NCBI GenBank assembly: GCA_024694565.1 | Contig: JAILJR010000233.1 | Span: forward strand, 1 to 55,451 | Length of the DNA stretch: 55,451 bases | Direction: 5' to 3' | From: Butyrivibrio sp. | GTDB taxonomy: Bacteria; Bacillota; Clostridia; Lachnospirales; Lachnospiraceae | Shown: piece by piece, positions 45,418-52,396 of the stretch | How positions within the stretch are numbered: the first letter of the stretch is position 1 | Layout of the letters: every line of letters begins with the position of its first letter | Position numbers and translations under genes: made by a program | The notes under the pieces: model-generated | What the model was told of the DNA's origin: nothing | The model's input: the letters and a program-made list of their open reading frames with translations, nothing else | The model's database searches: none

Positions 45418-45433
45418 ATACTATATCTTGTGG
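45418..45433 (-). promoter_or_regulatory. NrdR-type box in the nrdD promoter
   Basis: ATACTATATCTTGTGG matches the NrdR consensus ACACWATATCTTGTGT at about 14 of 16 positions. It lies just downstream of the likely transcription start. A weaker candidate (ACATTATATGCTGCTT, 45452-45467) overlaps the -10/-35 spacer. The box also lies in a CCACAAG/CTTGTGG inverted repeat (45410-45433). Confidence 0.6.
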
Positions 45434-45443
45434 TTACATAAAT

Positions 45444-45472
45444 ATAATAATACATTATATGCTGCTTTTCAA
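45444..45472 (-). promoter_or_regulatory. nrdD promoter
   Basis: On the minus strand TTGAAA (45472-45467) and TATTAT (45449-45444) are 17 bases apart, a good sigma-A type promoter. The -35 begins next to the murI stop codon. Confidence 0.65.
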
Positions 45473-45474
45473 GT

Positions 45475-46287
45475 CTAATTATTTCTTACTTCCTCAAGAC
45501 GTTTATGAAGTCTTTTAAGTCGATCAAGCTCATCTGTCGAATTAACCGGCCTTCCGGAGAAATAATAATTTGTTCTGTTCAAAGTTTCAATGTACCTTTC
45601 CGGATCAGAATATATTTCATTATCCCTGCTAAGCTCAAGTCCCATTACATCAGCCAGATGCCTTATTGTGCCGTTGTTTCCGTCTATTACCAGAGTGTTT
45701 TCATCAAAGAACCTTCTGTAGGCAGGCTTGAAGTAGTTAAAATGAGTGCAGCCAAGAACCAGTGCACAATACTCTGACAGATCAAAATCAGAAAACTGCT
45801 CCTCAAGGTATGAATACACTTCTTTGCTCTCATAGACCTCTTCTTCAGCAAATTCAACAAGCTTTGGCATGGCAAGAAGATCAACACGATGGTTTTCATC
45901 AACGCGGTGAAGCAGGTCCTTTAGCTTGTCCTCCCTTATAGTCACAGGTGTTGCCATGACCATGATCCTTTTCTTTTCGGTTCCTTCCACCGCCGGCTTG
46001 ACAGCAGGCTCCATACCGAGAATAGGAATAGAAAATGTACTTCTGAGATACTTTATTGCCACGCTTGTAGCAGTATTACAGGCAACAACGACGGAATCCA
46101 CTCCCTTATCAATAAGAAACTCAACTATTTCTTTTGCATAACCCCGTATCTCCTCAGGAGTTTTAAGGCCATAGGGAACATGATCCGTGTCTGCGTAAAA
46201 AACGTATTCCTGGTCCGGAAGCAGATGAAAAGCCTCATGCAGAACTGATAGTCCGCCTATTCCTGAATCAAAAATTCCTATTTTCAT
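45475..46287 (-). CDS. murI: Glutamate racemase
   Basis: A 270-aa Asp/Glu racemase: IGIFDSGIGGLSVLHEAF at the start, first catalytic cysteine in VVACNTATSVAIKYL (about residue 71), second in LVLGCTHFNYFKPAYRRFF (about 182). Makes D-glutamate for peptidoglycan. AGGAGAAGGA precedes the ATG. Divergent from the orphan gene at 46347. Confidence 0.95.
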   Translation of the reverse strand: MKIGIFDSGIGGLSVLHEAFHLLPDQEYVFYADTDHVPYGLKTPEEIRGYAKEIVEFLIDKGVDSVVVACNTATSVAIKYLRSTFSIPILGMEPAVKPAVEGTEKKRIMVMATPVTIREDKLKDLLHRVDENHRVDLLAMPKLVEFAEEEVYESKEVYSYLEEQFSDFDLSEYCALVLGCTHFNYFKPAYRRFFDENTLVIDGNNGTIRHLADVMGLELSRDNEIYSDPERYIETLNRTNYYFSGRPVNSTDELDRLKRLHKRLEEVRNN

Positions 46288-46312
46288 TTCCTTCTCCTAT
46301 GGAATTTCCATG

Positions 46313-46340
46313 TTTACACACTCCACTGGCGTGTTAAAAT
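46313..46340 (+). promoter_or_regulatory. Promoter of the orphan gene, possibly leaderless
   Basis: TTTACA (46313-46318) and TAAAAT (46335-46340) are 16 bases apart. The ATG begins 7 bases after the -10, where transcription should start, and no ribosome binding site lies between. Confidence 0.5.
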
Positions 46341-46346
46341 ATATTC

Positions 46347-46796
46347 ATGAGCGAAAAAATAATTGATGAACTTCAAAAACTATATGACAATGACCGGATT
46401 GGTGACTTTGTTCAGGAAATCTGTGAATACTATGTTACCAGAAACAGCTATCTGGATGGTTCCTACGAGAATGAGATAGAGCCGCCTGAGATCATGGAAT
46501 CCTCATATATTCTGTTCTGTCTTCAGTGTCGTGAACAGATACTTGATGAGCTTATGCTTGTAAAAAGAAAATTTCCTTCCGTTTACAGTGCAATATCGGA
46601 TTTTCATAACACTCTCCTTATCAACATGGATTACAGATCCCTTGAAAAGAAAGAGGCAGAGGTCATTGCCGGCTTCATGAAAGACACTACTGCCGATGAG
46701 GTTATCAGGCAAATTGAGTCATTCTGCCTCTCAAGCAAAAATCTCTCGGAAGGCCTGGACAAATTCTTCTCCTGGGTTCACTCTGAAAGCCATTAA
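46347..46796 (+). CDS. Unrecognised 149-aa protein
   Basis: I do not recognise this family. The protein is acidic and looks all-helical (IIDELQKLYDNDRIGDFVQE, REQILDELMLVKRKFPSVYS, YRSLEKKEAEVIAGFMKDTT), without signal peptide, membrane segment, cysteine motif or nucleotide-binding loop. It is a lone plus-strand gene between minus-strand murI and the SH3-like gene. It has no ribosome binding site, but a promoter-like pair is placed so that transcription would begin at or next to the ATG. Codon use resembles the neighbours, so it is probably a real gene. Confidence 0.6.
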   Translation: MSEKIIDELQKLYDNDRIGDFVQEICEYYVTRNSYLDGSYENEIEPPEIMESSYILFCLQCREQILDELMLVKRKFPSVYSAISDFHNTLLINMDYRSLEKKEAEVIAGFMKDTTADEVIRQIESFCLSSKNLSEGLDKFFSWVHSESH

Positions 46797-46815
46797 TTTA
46801 AAAAGGAAAAAAACG

Positions 46816-47823
46816 TTACTGGCTTACTTCCATATACTTCATATATCCGTAAACCTGCTGCTCATTCCACTTAAGAAGAGCCCACTGGCCATCATCACTT
46901 ACAGCCAGTCTCTGTAGCTGGGTTCCCTTTGATACCTGTTCGACTATTGTTTCATCACTCTGTGTACTTGGAACTGTCCTTAAATTAAGAGCCTGGGCCG
47001 TAACCACAACCGTGTCCGCCGTTTCAGTATATCCCTCAGGAATAGCAGCTACCGCAACCTGAACTTCATCGGGGTCAGGTGCCATAAATCTGTCAAGTAT
47101 CTTTACTTTAACAAGACCGGCTATAAAGATCAGTATAACAATTCCGGTAAGAATTGAAGCAACTCTTACCACAAGATCCATGTTTATACCGCTTTCGTCA
47201 TCATTTTGACTCCTGTCCTTCCTATTAACATCTGTTTTTCTGTTATCAGCCCCTTTGACATCTGCTTTTTTAAAAATACTTCTTTTGGCATCAGACTTTC
47301 TTTCATTTAGCTCTTTATCTTTTTTCTCTGCAACCGCTCTCTTATTGCCGGACCTTTTTAAAATATCTTTATCTTCATTCCGCTTTGTGACGATGTCTTT
47401 TTCGCGTTCCGGTCTTTCCCTGAAATACTCCTCACCGTATTCCTCTTCGAACTCCTCATCTTCGTAATCATCCTCATCGAAGTCCTCTTCTTTGGGAGGT
47501 TTTACGTCAGTCTGCCGGACAACGTGCTCAGGACTGTGCACAGGCGATTCAGAGACAGGCTTATGTCCTGCTTCAGTTCCATATTTAGTCCCGGGTTCCT
47601 TGCCTGTTCTTTGTTTTGCCTCCGGCTCTTTATGCCGCTGCCTTAAATACTCATCACGTTCCTGCTCATTAAGAAACTGAAAGGGATCCTCTATCTCTAT
47701 CTCCATGGTCTTCTCGGATACAGGAATGTCCTCCGGTTCACTTTCCTTTGGCTGCTTATTTATATGTTCATGTCTGACTTCTTTTCTTACGTAGTCTTCA
47801 AAATTTGTAATCTTATCCGCCAC
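46816..47823 (-). CDS. Single-pass membrane protein with C-terminal SH3-like domain
   Basis: A 335-aa protein with a GTG start and AAGGAG upstream. Residues 1-225 are highly charged and probably disordered: an acidic block (about 113-130, mostly Glu, Asp and Tyr) and then a Lys/Arg/Asp-rich block. One membrane helix (VVRVASILTGIVILIFIAGLV, about 228-248) leads to an outside domain with ALNLRTVPSTQSDETIVEQV and GQWALLKWNEQQVYGYMKY, a bacterial SH3 (SH3b) fold. SH3b domains often bind cell-wall peptides. The long cytoplasmic tail could anchor or organise other factors. Third gene of a trmB-trxA-SH3 run. Confidence 0.65.
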   Translation of the reverse strand: MADKITNFEDYVRKEVRHEHINKQPKESEPEDIPVSEKTMEIEIEDPFQFLNEQERDEYLRQRHKEPEAKQRTGKEPGTKYGTEAGHKPVSESPVHSPEHVVRQTDVKPPKEEDFDEDDYEDEEFEEEYGEEYFRERPEREKDIVTKRNEDKDILKRSGNKRAVAEKKDKELNERKSDAKRSIFKKADVKGADNRKTDVNRKDRSQNDDESGINMDLVVRVASILTGIVILIFIAGLVKVKILDRFMAPDPDEVQVAVAAIPEGYTETADTVVVTAQALNLRTVPSTQSDETIVEQVSKGTQLQRLAVSDDGQWALLKWNEQQVYGYMKYMEVSQ

Positions 47824-47897
47824 GACAATACTCCTTAATGTACAGAGTCCGGAAAAAACATTTCTCCGGTGACATCTGTTTGTCTGACACGTTTAAA

Positions 47898-47922
47898 GTG
47901 CTGGCTTATTAAGCCAGCACCT
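47898..47922 (-). terminator. Hairpin at the 3' end of trxA
   Basis: GTGCTGGCTT and AAGCCAGCAC pair fully (10 bp) with the trxA stop codon in the loop; TTTAAA follows. A weak intrinsic terminator before the SH3-like gene. Confidence 0.6.
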
Positions 47923-48229
47923 TGTCGATTATTCCCTGTAATTTAGATTTGTTCAGCGCTCCTACGGCTGTCTCAACTACCTGCCCGTTCTTAAAGAACG
48001 CAAACATCGGAATTGACATAACATTGTACTTCTGTGCAATATCAGGTGACTGGTCCACATTTATCTTGCCAACCTTGAGCTCTCCGTCATACTCCTCTGC
48101 GAACTCATCGATCATAGGAGCCATCATCTTGCAGGGGCCACACCAATCTGCTGAAAAATCTACCAGAACCGGCAGGCTGCTCTTAAGAACTTCCTCTTCA
48201 AAATTTTGACTGTTCAGTGTGTAATCCAT
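47909..48229 (-). CDS. trxA: Thioredoxin
   Basis: A 106-aa thioredoxin: VLVDFSADWCGPCKMMAPMI contains the WCGPC redox site (Cys about 31 and 34), and the cis-Pro loop MSIPMFAFFKNGQ follows. Cytoplasmic disulfide reductase. Its ATG shares one base with the trmB stop (TAATG), so translation is coupled. GGGGAG precedes it. Cysteines in the glutathione peroxidase-like enzyme at 51798 are plausible clients. Confidence 0.95.
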   Translation of the reverse strand: MDYTLNSQNFEEEVLKSSLPVLVDFSADWCGPCKMMAPMIDEFAEEYDGELKVGKINVDQSPDIAQKYNVMSIPMFAFFKNGQVVETAVGALNKSKLQGIIDKVLA

Positions 48230-48882
48230 TATTTACTCCCCTTTCTACTTATTATGTACTTGTATATTGGATTGCCTGTTGCTGAAAACCGCTCCTCATA
48301 TTCGGTCATGATGTTTCCTGCATTCATCCTCTCATCATTGTGCAGATCATAGGTGACTGCATCCAGCATCCATCCGGCAGGTTCCACCTCTTCAAGAGCA
48401 AAATTAAAAAGATCTCTGTTGTCTGTTTTAAACTCTATATGACCATCCGGAATCAAAAAACTGTCATATCTTTCAAGAAACTGCCTCGAAGGAAGACGTC
48501 TCTTGGCATGTCTGTCCTTGGGCCATGGATCGGAAAAATTCAGGTAAATCCTCGATACCTCATCCTTTGCAAATACTTCTGCGATATCCTCTGCATCCAT
48601 CCTGATAAAATACACGTTTGGAAGAAGGAGCTGCTGCTGCTTCTGAATGGCCCTGAGAAGAACACTTGAATATTTCTCAATACCGACATAGTTAATATCC
48701 GGATGAAGAGCAGCCATGTCCATAAGAAAGCGGCCCTTACCCATACCTATCTCAATATGAATATCATTGTCATTACCAAAAACCTCTTTCTTCCAGAGGC
48801 CCTTCTTTGTCTCCGGATCCTTGACCACAAAGCTGCTATCTGCTATGACTTCCCTGGATCCGGCAATATTACGTAATCGCAT
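48229..48882 (-). CDS. trmB: tRNA (guanine-N7)-methyltransferase
   Basis: A 217-aa SAM-dependent methyltransferase of the TrmB family: IHIEIGMGKGRFLMDMAALH (SAM loop), NYVGIEKYSSVLLRAIQK, RIYLNFSDPWPKDRHAKRRL (the hallmark NFPDPWPKxxHxKRR region, with S for P here), and DGHIEFKTDNRDLFNFALE. Methylates G46 in the variable loop of tRNAs. Overlaps trxA by one base. Confidence 0.95.
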   Translation of the reverse strand: MRLRNIAGSREVIADSSFVVKDPETKKGLWKKEVFGNDNDIHIEIGMGKGRFLMDMAALHPDINYVGIEKYSSVLLRAIQKQQQLLLPNVYFIRMDAEDIAEVFAKDEVSRIYLNFSDPWPKDRHAKRRLPSRQFLERYDSFLIPDGHIEFKTDNRDLFNFALEEVEPAGWMLDAVTYDLHNDERMNAGNIMTEYEERFSATGNPIYKYIISRKGSK

Positions 48883-48989
48883 CTTAATTTCCGCCCCAAA
48901 ATCCTTATAAAAGAATTTTACACCATTTGCCCCAAGTTTGGAAGTATTGTATCATTATGTTGATATTGAGTAAAATTATGAGTTGCAAT

Positions 48990-49048
48990 TCAGTGGGCAG
49001 ACTTACATTTGCGGCTGGTTGTCCTGACCTGACTGACCACTGAATAGT
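48990..49048 (+). promoter_or_regulatory. Inverted repeat in the leader of the D,D-carboxypeptidase gene
   Basis: ATTCAGTGG (about 48989-48997) and CCACTGAAT (about 49037-49045) are perfect 9-bp arms about 39 bases apart, ending 30 bases before the ATG. Either an RNA stem in the leader or a spaced operator. Confidence 0.45.
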
Positions 49049-49074
49049 TACCAAATGATCAGGATATAGACACT

Positions 49075-50526
49075 ATGAGCTTTAGAACAAAAAACAACAT
49101 CAAATCAACAGCTCTGATTGCCGTCATGTTGTTTATTTTATGTGGCAGCATATTTGGTTCATTTATATCATATGCAGAAACAGATTACGAGCAGCAGGCT
49201 GCACAAAGGAAGACACTCCCCATCCAGTCCAACGAAATATATGGCTGGCCTGAGGGACCTGAGATAACTGCACAGGCTGCAATTGTCATGGAAGCCAATA
49301 CCGGAACAATCCTGTATTCCAAAAATATTCATGAAGAGCTTTATCCGGCAAGCACAACGAAAATGCTTACCTGTCTCCTTGCAGCTGAAAACTCCAATCT
49401 GTCTGACATGGTCACCTTTTCAAGCGAAGCCATTTTTTCAGTTCCGAAGGGCGGCTCCAACATTGGTATGGATGTAGGCCAGTCAATAACATTGGAACAG
49501 GCATTATACGGTATTCTTGTTGGCAGTGCCAATGAGGTGGCAAATGCTGTTGCCGAGCATGTTTCAGGATCAATTCCGGACTTCGTTGACCTTATGAACA
49601 ATAAAGCCAAAGAGCTTGGCTGCACAAATACTCACTTTGCCAACACCAACGGACTTCAGGCTGACGACCATTACACCAGCGCATACGATCTTGCACTTAT
49701 TGCAAAGGCATTCTTTTCGAATGAAACCATGCTGAAAGTCGGCAACACACCCAGATATCATTTTATTGCGACTGACACCCAGCCCGATGACTTCTATATT
49801 AATAATAAGCACAAGCTGATTACAGGAGAGATTACCTGTGATGGAGTCATCGGTGGAAAGACCGGATTTACCAATCTGGCCAGGGAGACCCTTGTAACCG
49901 GAGCCGAAAGAAATGGCATGAGGCTGATCTGCGTTGTCTTTATGGAAGAATCTCCTGCTCAGTTTACTGACACCGTCACACTTCTTGACTACGGCTTCAG
50001 CAATTTTTCTCTCGTAAACGTGTCGGATTCAGATACGAGGTACATGCCGAATGACTCTCTGTTTTTTGAGTCTGACCATGATGTATTTGGTCGTTCAGGA
50101 ACTATACTAAAGCTTGAGAAGGGAAACTATATAGTCCTTCCCAAAACCTCAGAGATTGAAGACTCAGATTACGAAATTTCCTATGATATCACTGATGAAG
50201 AAAAAGTCCTTCATCCCAATGCAGTTGCCCGTGTCTCGTATTCCTTTGGTGGTGAACCCATAGGAAAGACCTATGTTTGTTATACATCCGAAGGTACGGC
50301 ACAGCCTCCGAAGTCTATCGCAAAGAAAAGGACAATCTACATAAATATAAAGCTGATTATCCTCTTTGCCATAGGACTTGTACTTCTTCTTACAGTCGGA
50401 GGACTTTTGATCTCCTGGATCATTGAGCTTAAGAGAACCGCTCCGACAAGAAACGACAGGATACGCTATAACAGAAGAAAAAAGGACTTTAAAAAAACCA
50501 GATTCAAATCCCGAAATCCATGGTAA
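49075..50526 (+). CDS. dacA: D-alanyl-D-alanine carboxypeptidase (penicillin-binding protein)
   Basis: A 483-aa S11-type serine peptidase. Signal peptide with membrane helix (ALIAVMLFILCGSIFGSFIS). Active-site triad motifs: SxxK in PASTTKMLT (Ser about residue 93), SxN in GSANEVANA (about 150), and KTG in GGKTGFTNLA (about 262). A C-terminal membrane helix (LIILFAIGLVLLLTVGGLLI, about 425-445) and a basic tail anchor it from outside. It trims the terminal D-Ala of peptidoglycan pentapeptides. Monocistronic, ending at a bidirectional terminator. Confidence 0.92.
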   Translation: MSFRTKNNIKSTALIAVMLFILCGSIFGSFISYAETDYEQQAAQRKTLPIQSNEIYGWPEGPEITAQAAIVMEANTGTILYSKNIHEELYPASTTKMLTCLLAAENSNLSDMVTFSSEAIFSVPKGGSNIGMDVGQSITLEQALYGILVGSANEVANAVAEHVSGSIPDFVDLMNNKAKELGCTNTHFANTNGLQADDHYTSAYDLALIAKAFFSNETMLKVGNTPRYHFIATDTQPDDFYINNKHKLITGEITCDGVIGGKTGFTNLARETLVTGAERNGMRLICVVFMEESPAQFTDTVTLLDYGFSNFSLVNVSDSDTRYMPNDSLFFESDHDVFGRSGTILKLEKGNYIVLPKTSEIEDSDYEISYDITDEEKVLHPNAVARVSYSFGGEPIGKTYVCYTSEGTAQPPKSIAKKRTIYINIKLIILFAIGLVLLLTVGGLLISWIIELKRTAPTRNDRIRYNRRKKDFKKTRFKSRNPW

Positions 50527-50546
50527 ATATCTTCAATGATTATTGC

Positions 50547-50583
50547 AAAAAAGACAGAGGCTCAGGGCTTCTGTCTTTTTTTA
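50547..50583. terminator. Bidirectional terminator
   Basis: AAAAAAGACAGAGGC and GCTTCTGTCTTTTTTT pair around TCAGG. Serves dacA (+) and the exonuclease gene (-), whose stop lies inside it. Confidence 0.9.
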
Positions 50584-51497
50584 GCTTTCTGCTGTTTTTT
50601 TATCATTTCCTCCAGATCCTCATTTGAGATAAACCTGCAGGTCTTTATCACATACTGGTTGCCGTCCTCAGCTTTTTTAATCCTGACCTTAGCCTTCATA
50701 AATCCATGATTTTCACAGAACGCCACGGAGTAATAATGCTTTCCGTTTGGAGTAAACCATTTTATCTTTTTCCTGATATTGCGGTGACACAAATAGCACT
50801 TTGTGCTCATGATCTCGCGATTCTCTAAAATATCCTCCTTGCAGGAAAACTCCCTGGATATGAATTTTTCATAATTATCAAAAACTATCCTGATTTCCTG
50901 CTTTTTTGTCTTCGGTGTCACATAGGTATCAAAAGAGACACGCTTTAATATATCTTCATTAAAGGTTGAAAAAACCTTCGCCGTATACTCAGCATCTGCC
51001 AGAGCTCTGTGAAATGGAATATCCTTTTCTATTCCAAGCTCCTCTATTGCAGTTTCCAAAGCTCTCCTTGATCTGCCATCGTCATATGCAAGACTGTAGA
51101 GCTTCTGCACATCATAAAATGCAAGAGGTCTGTCTGATAAAAGCGGCATACCAAAAAAGTCCAGATTTTTCTGAAACTCAGTCAGATCCAGAGGACCCCA
51201 GCTGCAGAACATCGGATCATCCCCGCACCATCTCAAAAATTCTCCTGCCACAACCTGAAATATTTCACCATTTCCGAGATCATCCATGGAAAGATGTATG
51301 AGCTTGCCCGTGATCCTGTGCATGTACCTGTGTATCTGAGGCTTAATGAGACGTGAAAACTCTCCTATCTTTTCCCTTTTTTCATTCAGTTTAACAGCTC
51401 CTATCTCAACGATCTCAAAGGCAAGCGTCTTCCCGTTTCTCGTAACAGGTGCCTCCCCCTGATTCCACTCAAGATCAAAGACAATGTAATTACCCAT
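50562..51497 (-). CDS. DnaQ-like DEDDh 3'-5' exonuclease
   Basis: A 311-aa protein: an N-terminal RNase T/DnaQ fold with IVFDLEWNQ (the first DE pair), LSMDDLGNGEIF, CSWGPLDLTEFQ and HRALADAEYTAKVF (the H...D catalytic end of DEDDh). The C-terminal third is basic with CYLCHRNIRKKIKWFTPNGK, a Cys pair that may bind zinc with a further CENHG. KapD/ERI-1-type enzymes degrade RNA or single-stranded DNA; exact substrate unknown. The ATG at 51497 has a weak ribosome binding site (GGATG about 9 bases upstream). Confidence 0.8.
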   Translation of the reverse strand: MGNYIVFDLEWNQGEAPVTRNGKTLAFEIVEIGAVKLNEKREKIGEFSRLIKPQIHRYMHRITGKLIHLSMDDLGNGEIFQVVAGEFLRWCGDDPMFCSWGPLDLTEFQKNLDFFGMPLLSDRPLAFYDVQKLYSLAYDDGRSRRALETAIEELGIEKDIPFHRALADAEYTAKVFSTFNEDILKRVSFDTYVTPKTKKQEIRIVFDNYEKFISREFSCKEDILENREIMSTKCYLCHRNIRKKIKWFTPNGKHYYSVAFCENHGFMKAKVRIKKAEDGNQYVIKTCRFISNEDLEEMIKKQQKAKKRQKP

Positions 51498-51570
51498 ATG
51501 TAAGCATCCAATCTGTTGTTACTAATCTATCTTTAATGATAAAAGGAAGAAAAAAATTTTGCAACACATA

Positions 51571-51599
51571 TTGACATTTTAGATTGTACGCAATATAAT
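51571..51599 (+). promoter_or_regulatory. Perfect consensus sigma-A promoter of the peroxidase gene
   Basis: TTGACA (51571-51576) and TATAAT (51594-51599) with a 17-base spacer, an exact match to consensus. Transcription should begin near 51606, giving a leader of about 190 bases. Confidence 0.9.
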
Positions 51600-51605
51600 T
51601 ACATT

Positions 51606-51797
51606 AAATCAAAGCAGGGAACATTAAAAAAGCTTTGAAGATTTACAGACTAAGAAAAGAAACTCTTAACCATCCTGAGAAATCATATGTCGGATATTTC
51701 TTAGGATCAGAAAAACAACAACTTTATAAAACTTTAGACTACTCCTAAGGACATGCTTAGTGTGCAATGCTTAGGACCAAAGATGGAGGTAAAAGAA
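51606..51797 (+). promoter_or_regulatory. Long structured leader of the peroxidase gene
   Basis: About 190 nt without a gene of its own. Stem 1: ATCCTGAGAAAT (51672-51683) with ATTTCTTAGGAT (51696-51707), 11 of 12 paired. Stem 2: TCCTAAG (51745-51751) with CTTAGGA (51768-51774), just before the ribosome binding site GGAGGT. The half-sites CTTAGGA, TTAGGAT and CCTAAGG recur, so alternative pairings between stems are possible. Confidence 0.5.
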
Positions 51798-52340
51798 ATG
51801 GGATTTTATGATTATTCTGTAACTGATGCACAGGGCAATGAGGTTTCAATGGAAAGCTTTAAAGGTAAAGTTGTTCTCGTTGTCAACACAGCAACCGGGT
51901 GCGGTTTCACTCCTCATTACAAGGATATCGAGGATATGTATGAGAGGTTCCATGATCAGGGCTTTGAGGTTCTTGACATTCCCTGCAACCAGTTTGCCGG
52001 TCAGACACCCGGTACCGATGAAGAGATCCATGAGTTCTGCCAGCTTCACTACAATACCAAATTTCCTCAGATGAAGAAGTCAGAGATCAATGGAGAGAAC
52101 CAGCTTCCACTCTATGATTTTCTTAAAAAGCAGAAGGGTTTTGAGGGCTTCGGAATAGGCCCTGCTGCACTCGCTATGAGTGTCATGCTAAAGAAGATCG
52201 ATAAGGATTATAAAAATAATCCGGATATAAAGTGGAACTTTACAAAGTTTGTAATCGACAGAGACGGAAATGTGGTAAAACGCTTTGAACCCACAGAGAA
52301 AATGGAAAACGTCGCTGAGTGTGTTGAAAAACTCATCTGA
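51798..52340 (+). CDS. Glutathione peroxidase-like thiol peroxidase (Cys type)
   Basis: A 180-aa GPx-family protein: VVLVVNTATGCGFTPHY with the peroxidatic Cys in place of selenocysteine (codon TGC, residue about 35), IPCNQFAGQTPG with the catalytic Gln, and KWNFTKFVIDRDGNVVKRF with the Trp-Asn pair. Bacterial members generally use thioredoxin rather than glutathione to remove peroxides. The start MGFYDYSV at 51798 is chosen because GGAGGT lies 7 bases before it; an in-frame ATG at 51753 lies inside the leader stem. Expression from a consensus promoter suggests a high basal level in this anaerobe. Confidence 0.93.
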   Translation: MGFYDYSVTDAQGNEVSMESFKGKVVLVVNTATGCGFTPHYKDIEDMYERFHDQGFEVLDIPCNQFAGQTPGTDEEIHEFCQLHYNTKFPQMKKSEINGENQLPLYDFLKKQKGFEGFGIGPAALAMSVMLKKIDKDYKNNPDIKWNFTKFVIDRDGNVVKRFEPTEKMENVAECVEKLI

Positions 52341-52352
52341 ATTTATTTTTCC

Positions 52353-52388
52353 TCAAAAAAGAAGCAGCCTTAATGAGCTGCTTCTTTT
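52353..52388. terminator. Bidirectional terminator
   Basis: GAAGCAGC and GCTGCTTC pair (8 bp) with A6 before and TTTT after. Serves the peroxidase gene (+) and the C11 peptidase gene (-). Confidence 0.9.
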
Positions 52389-52396
52389 GCAATCTG

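Noticed and set aside
51798..52340. Selenoprotein glutathione peroxidase.
   Set aside because: The active-site codon is TGC (Cys).
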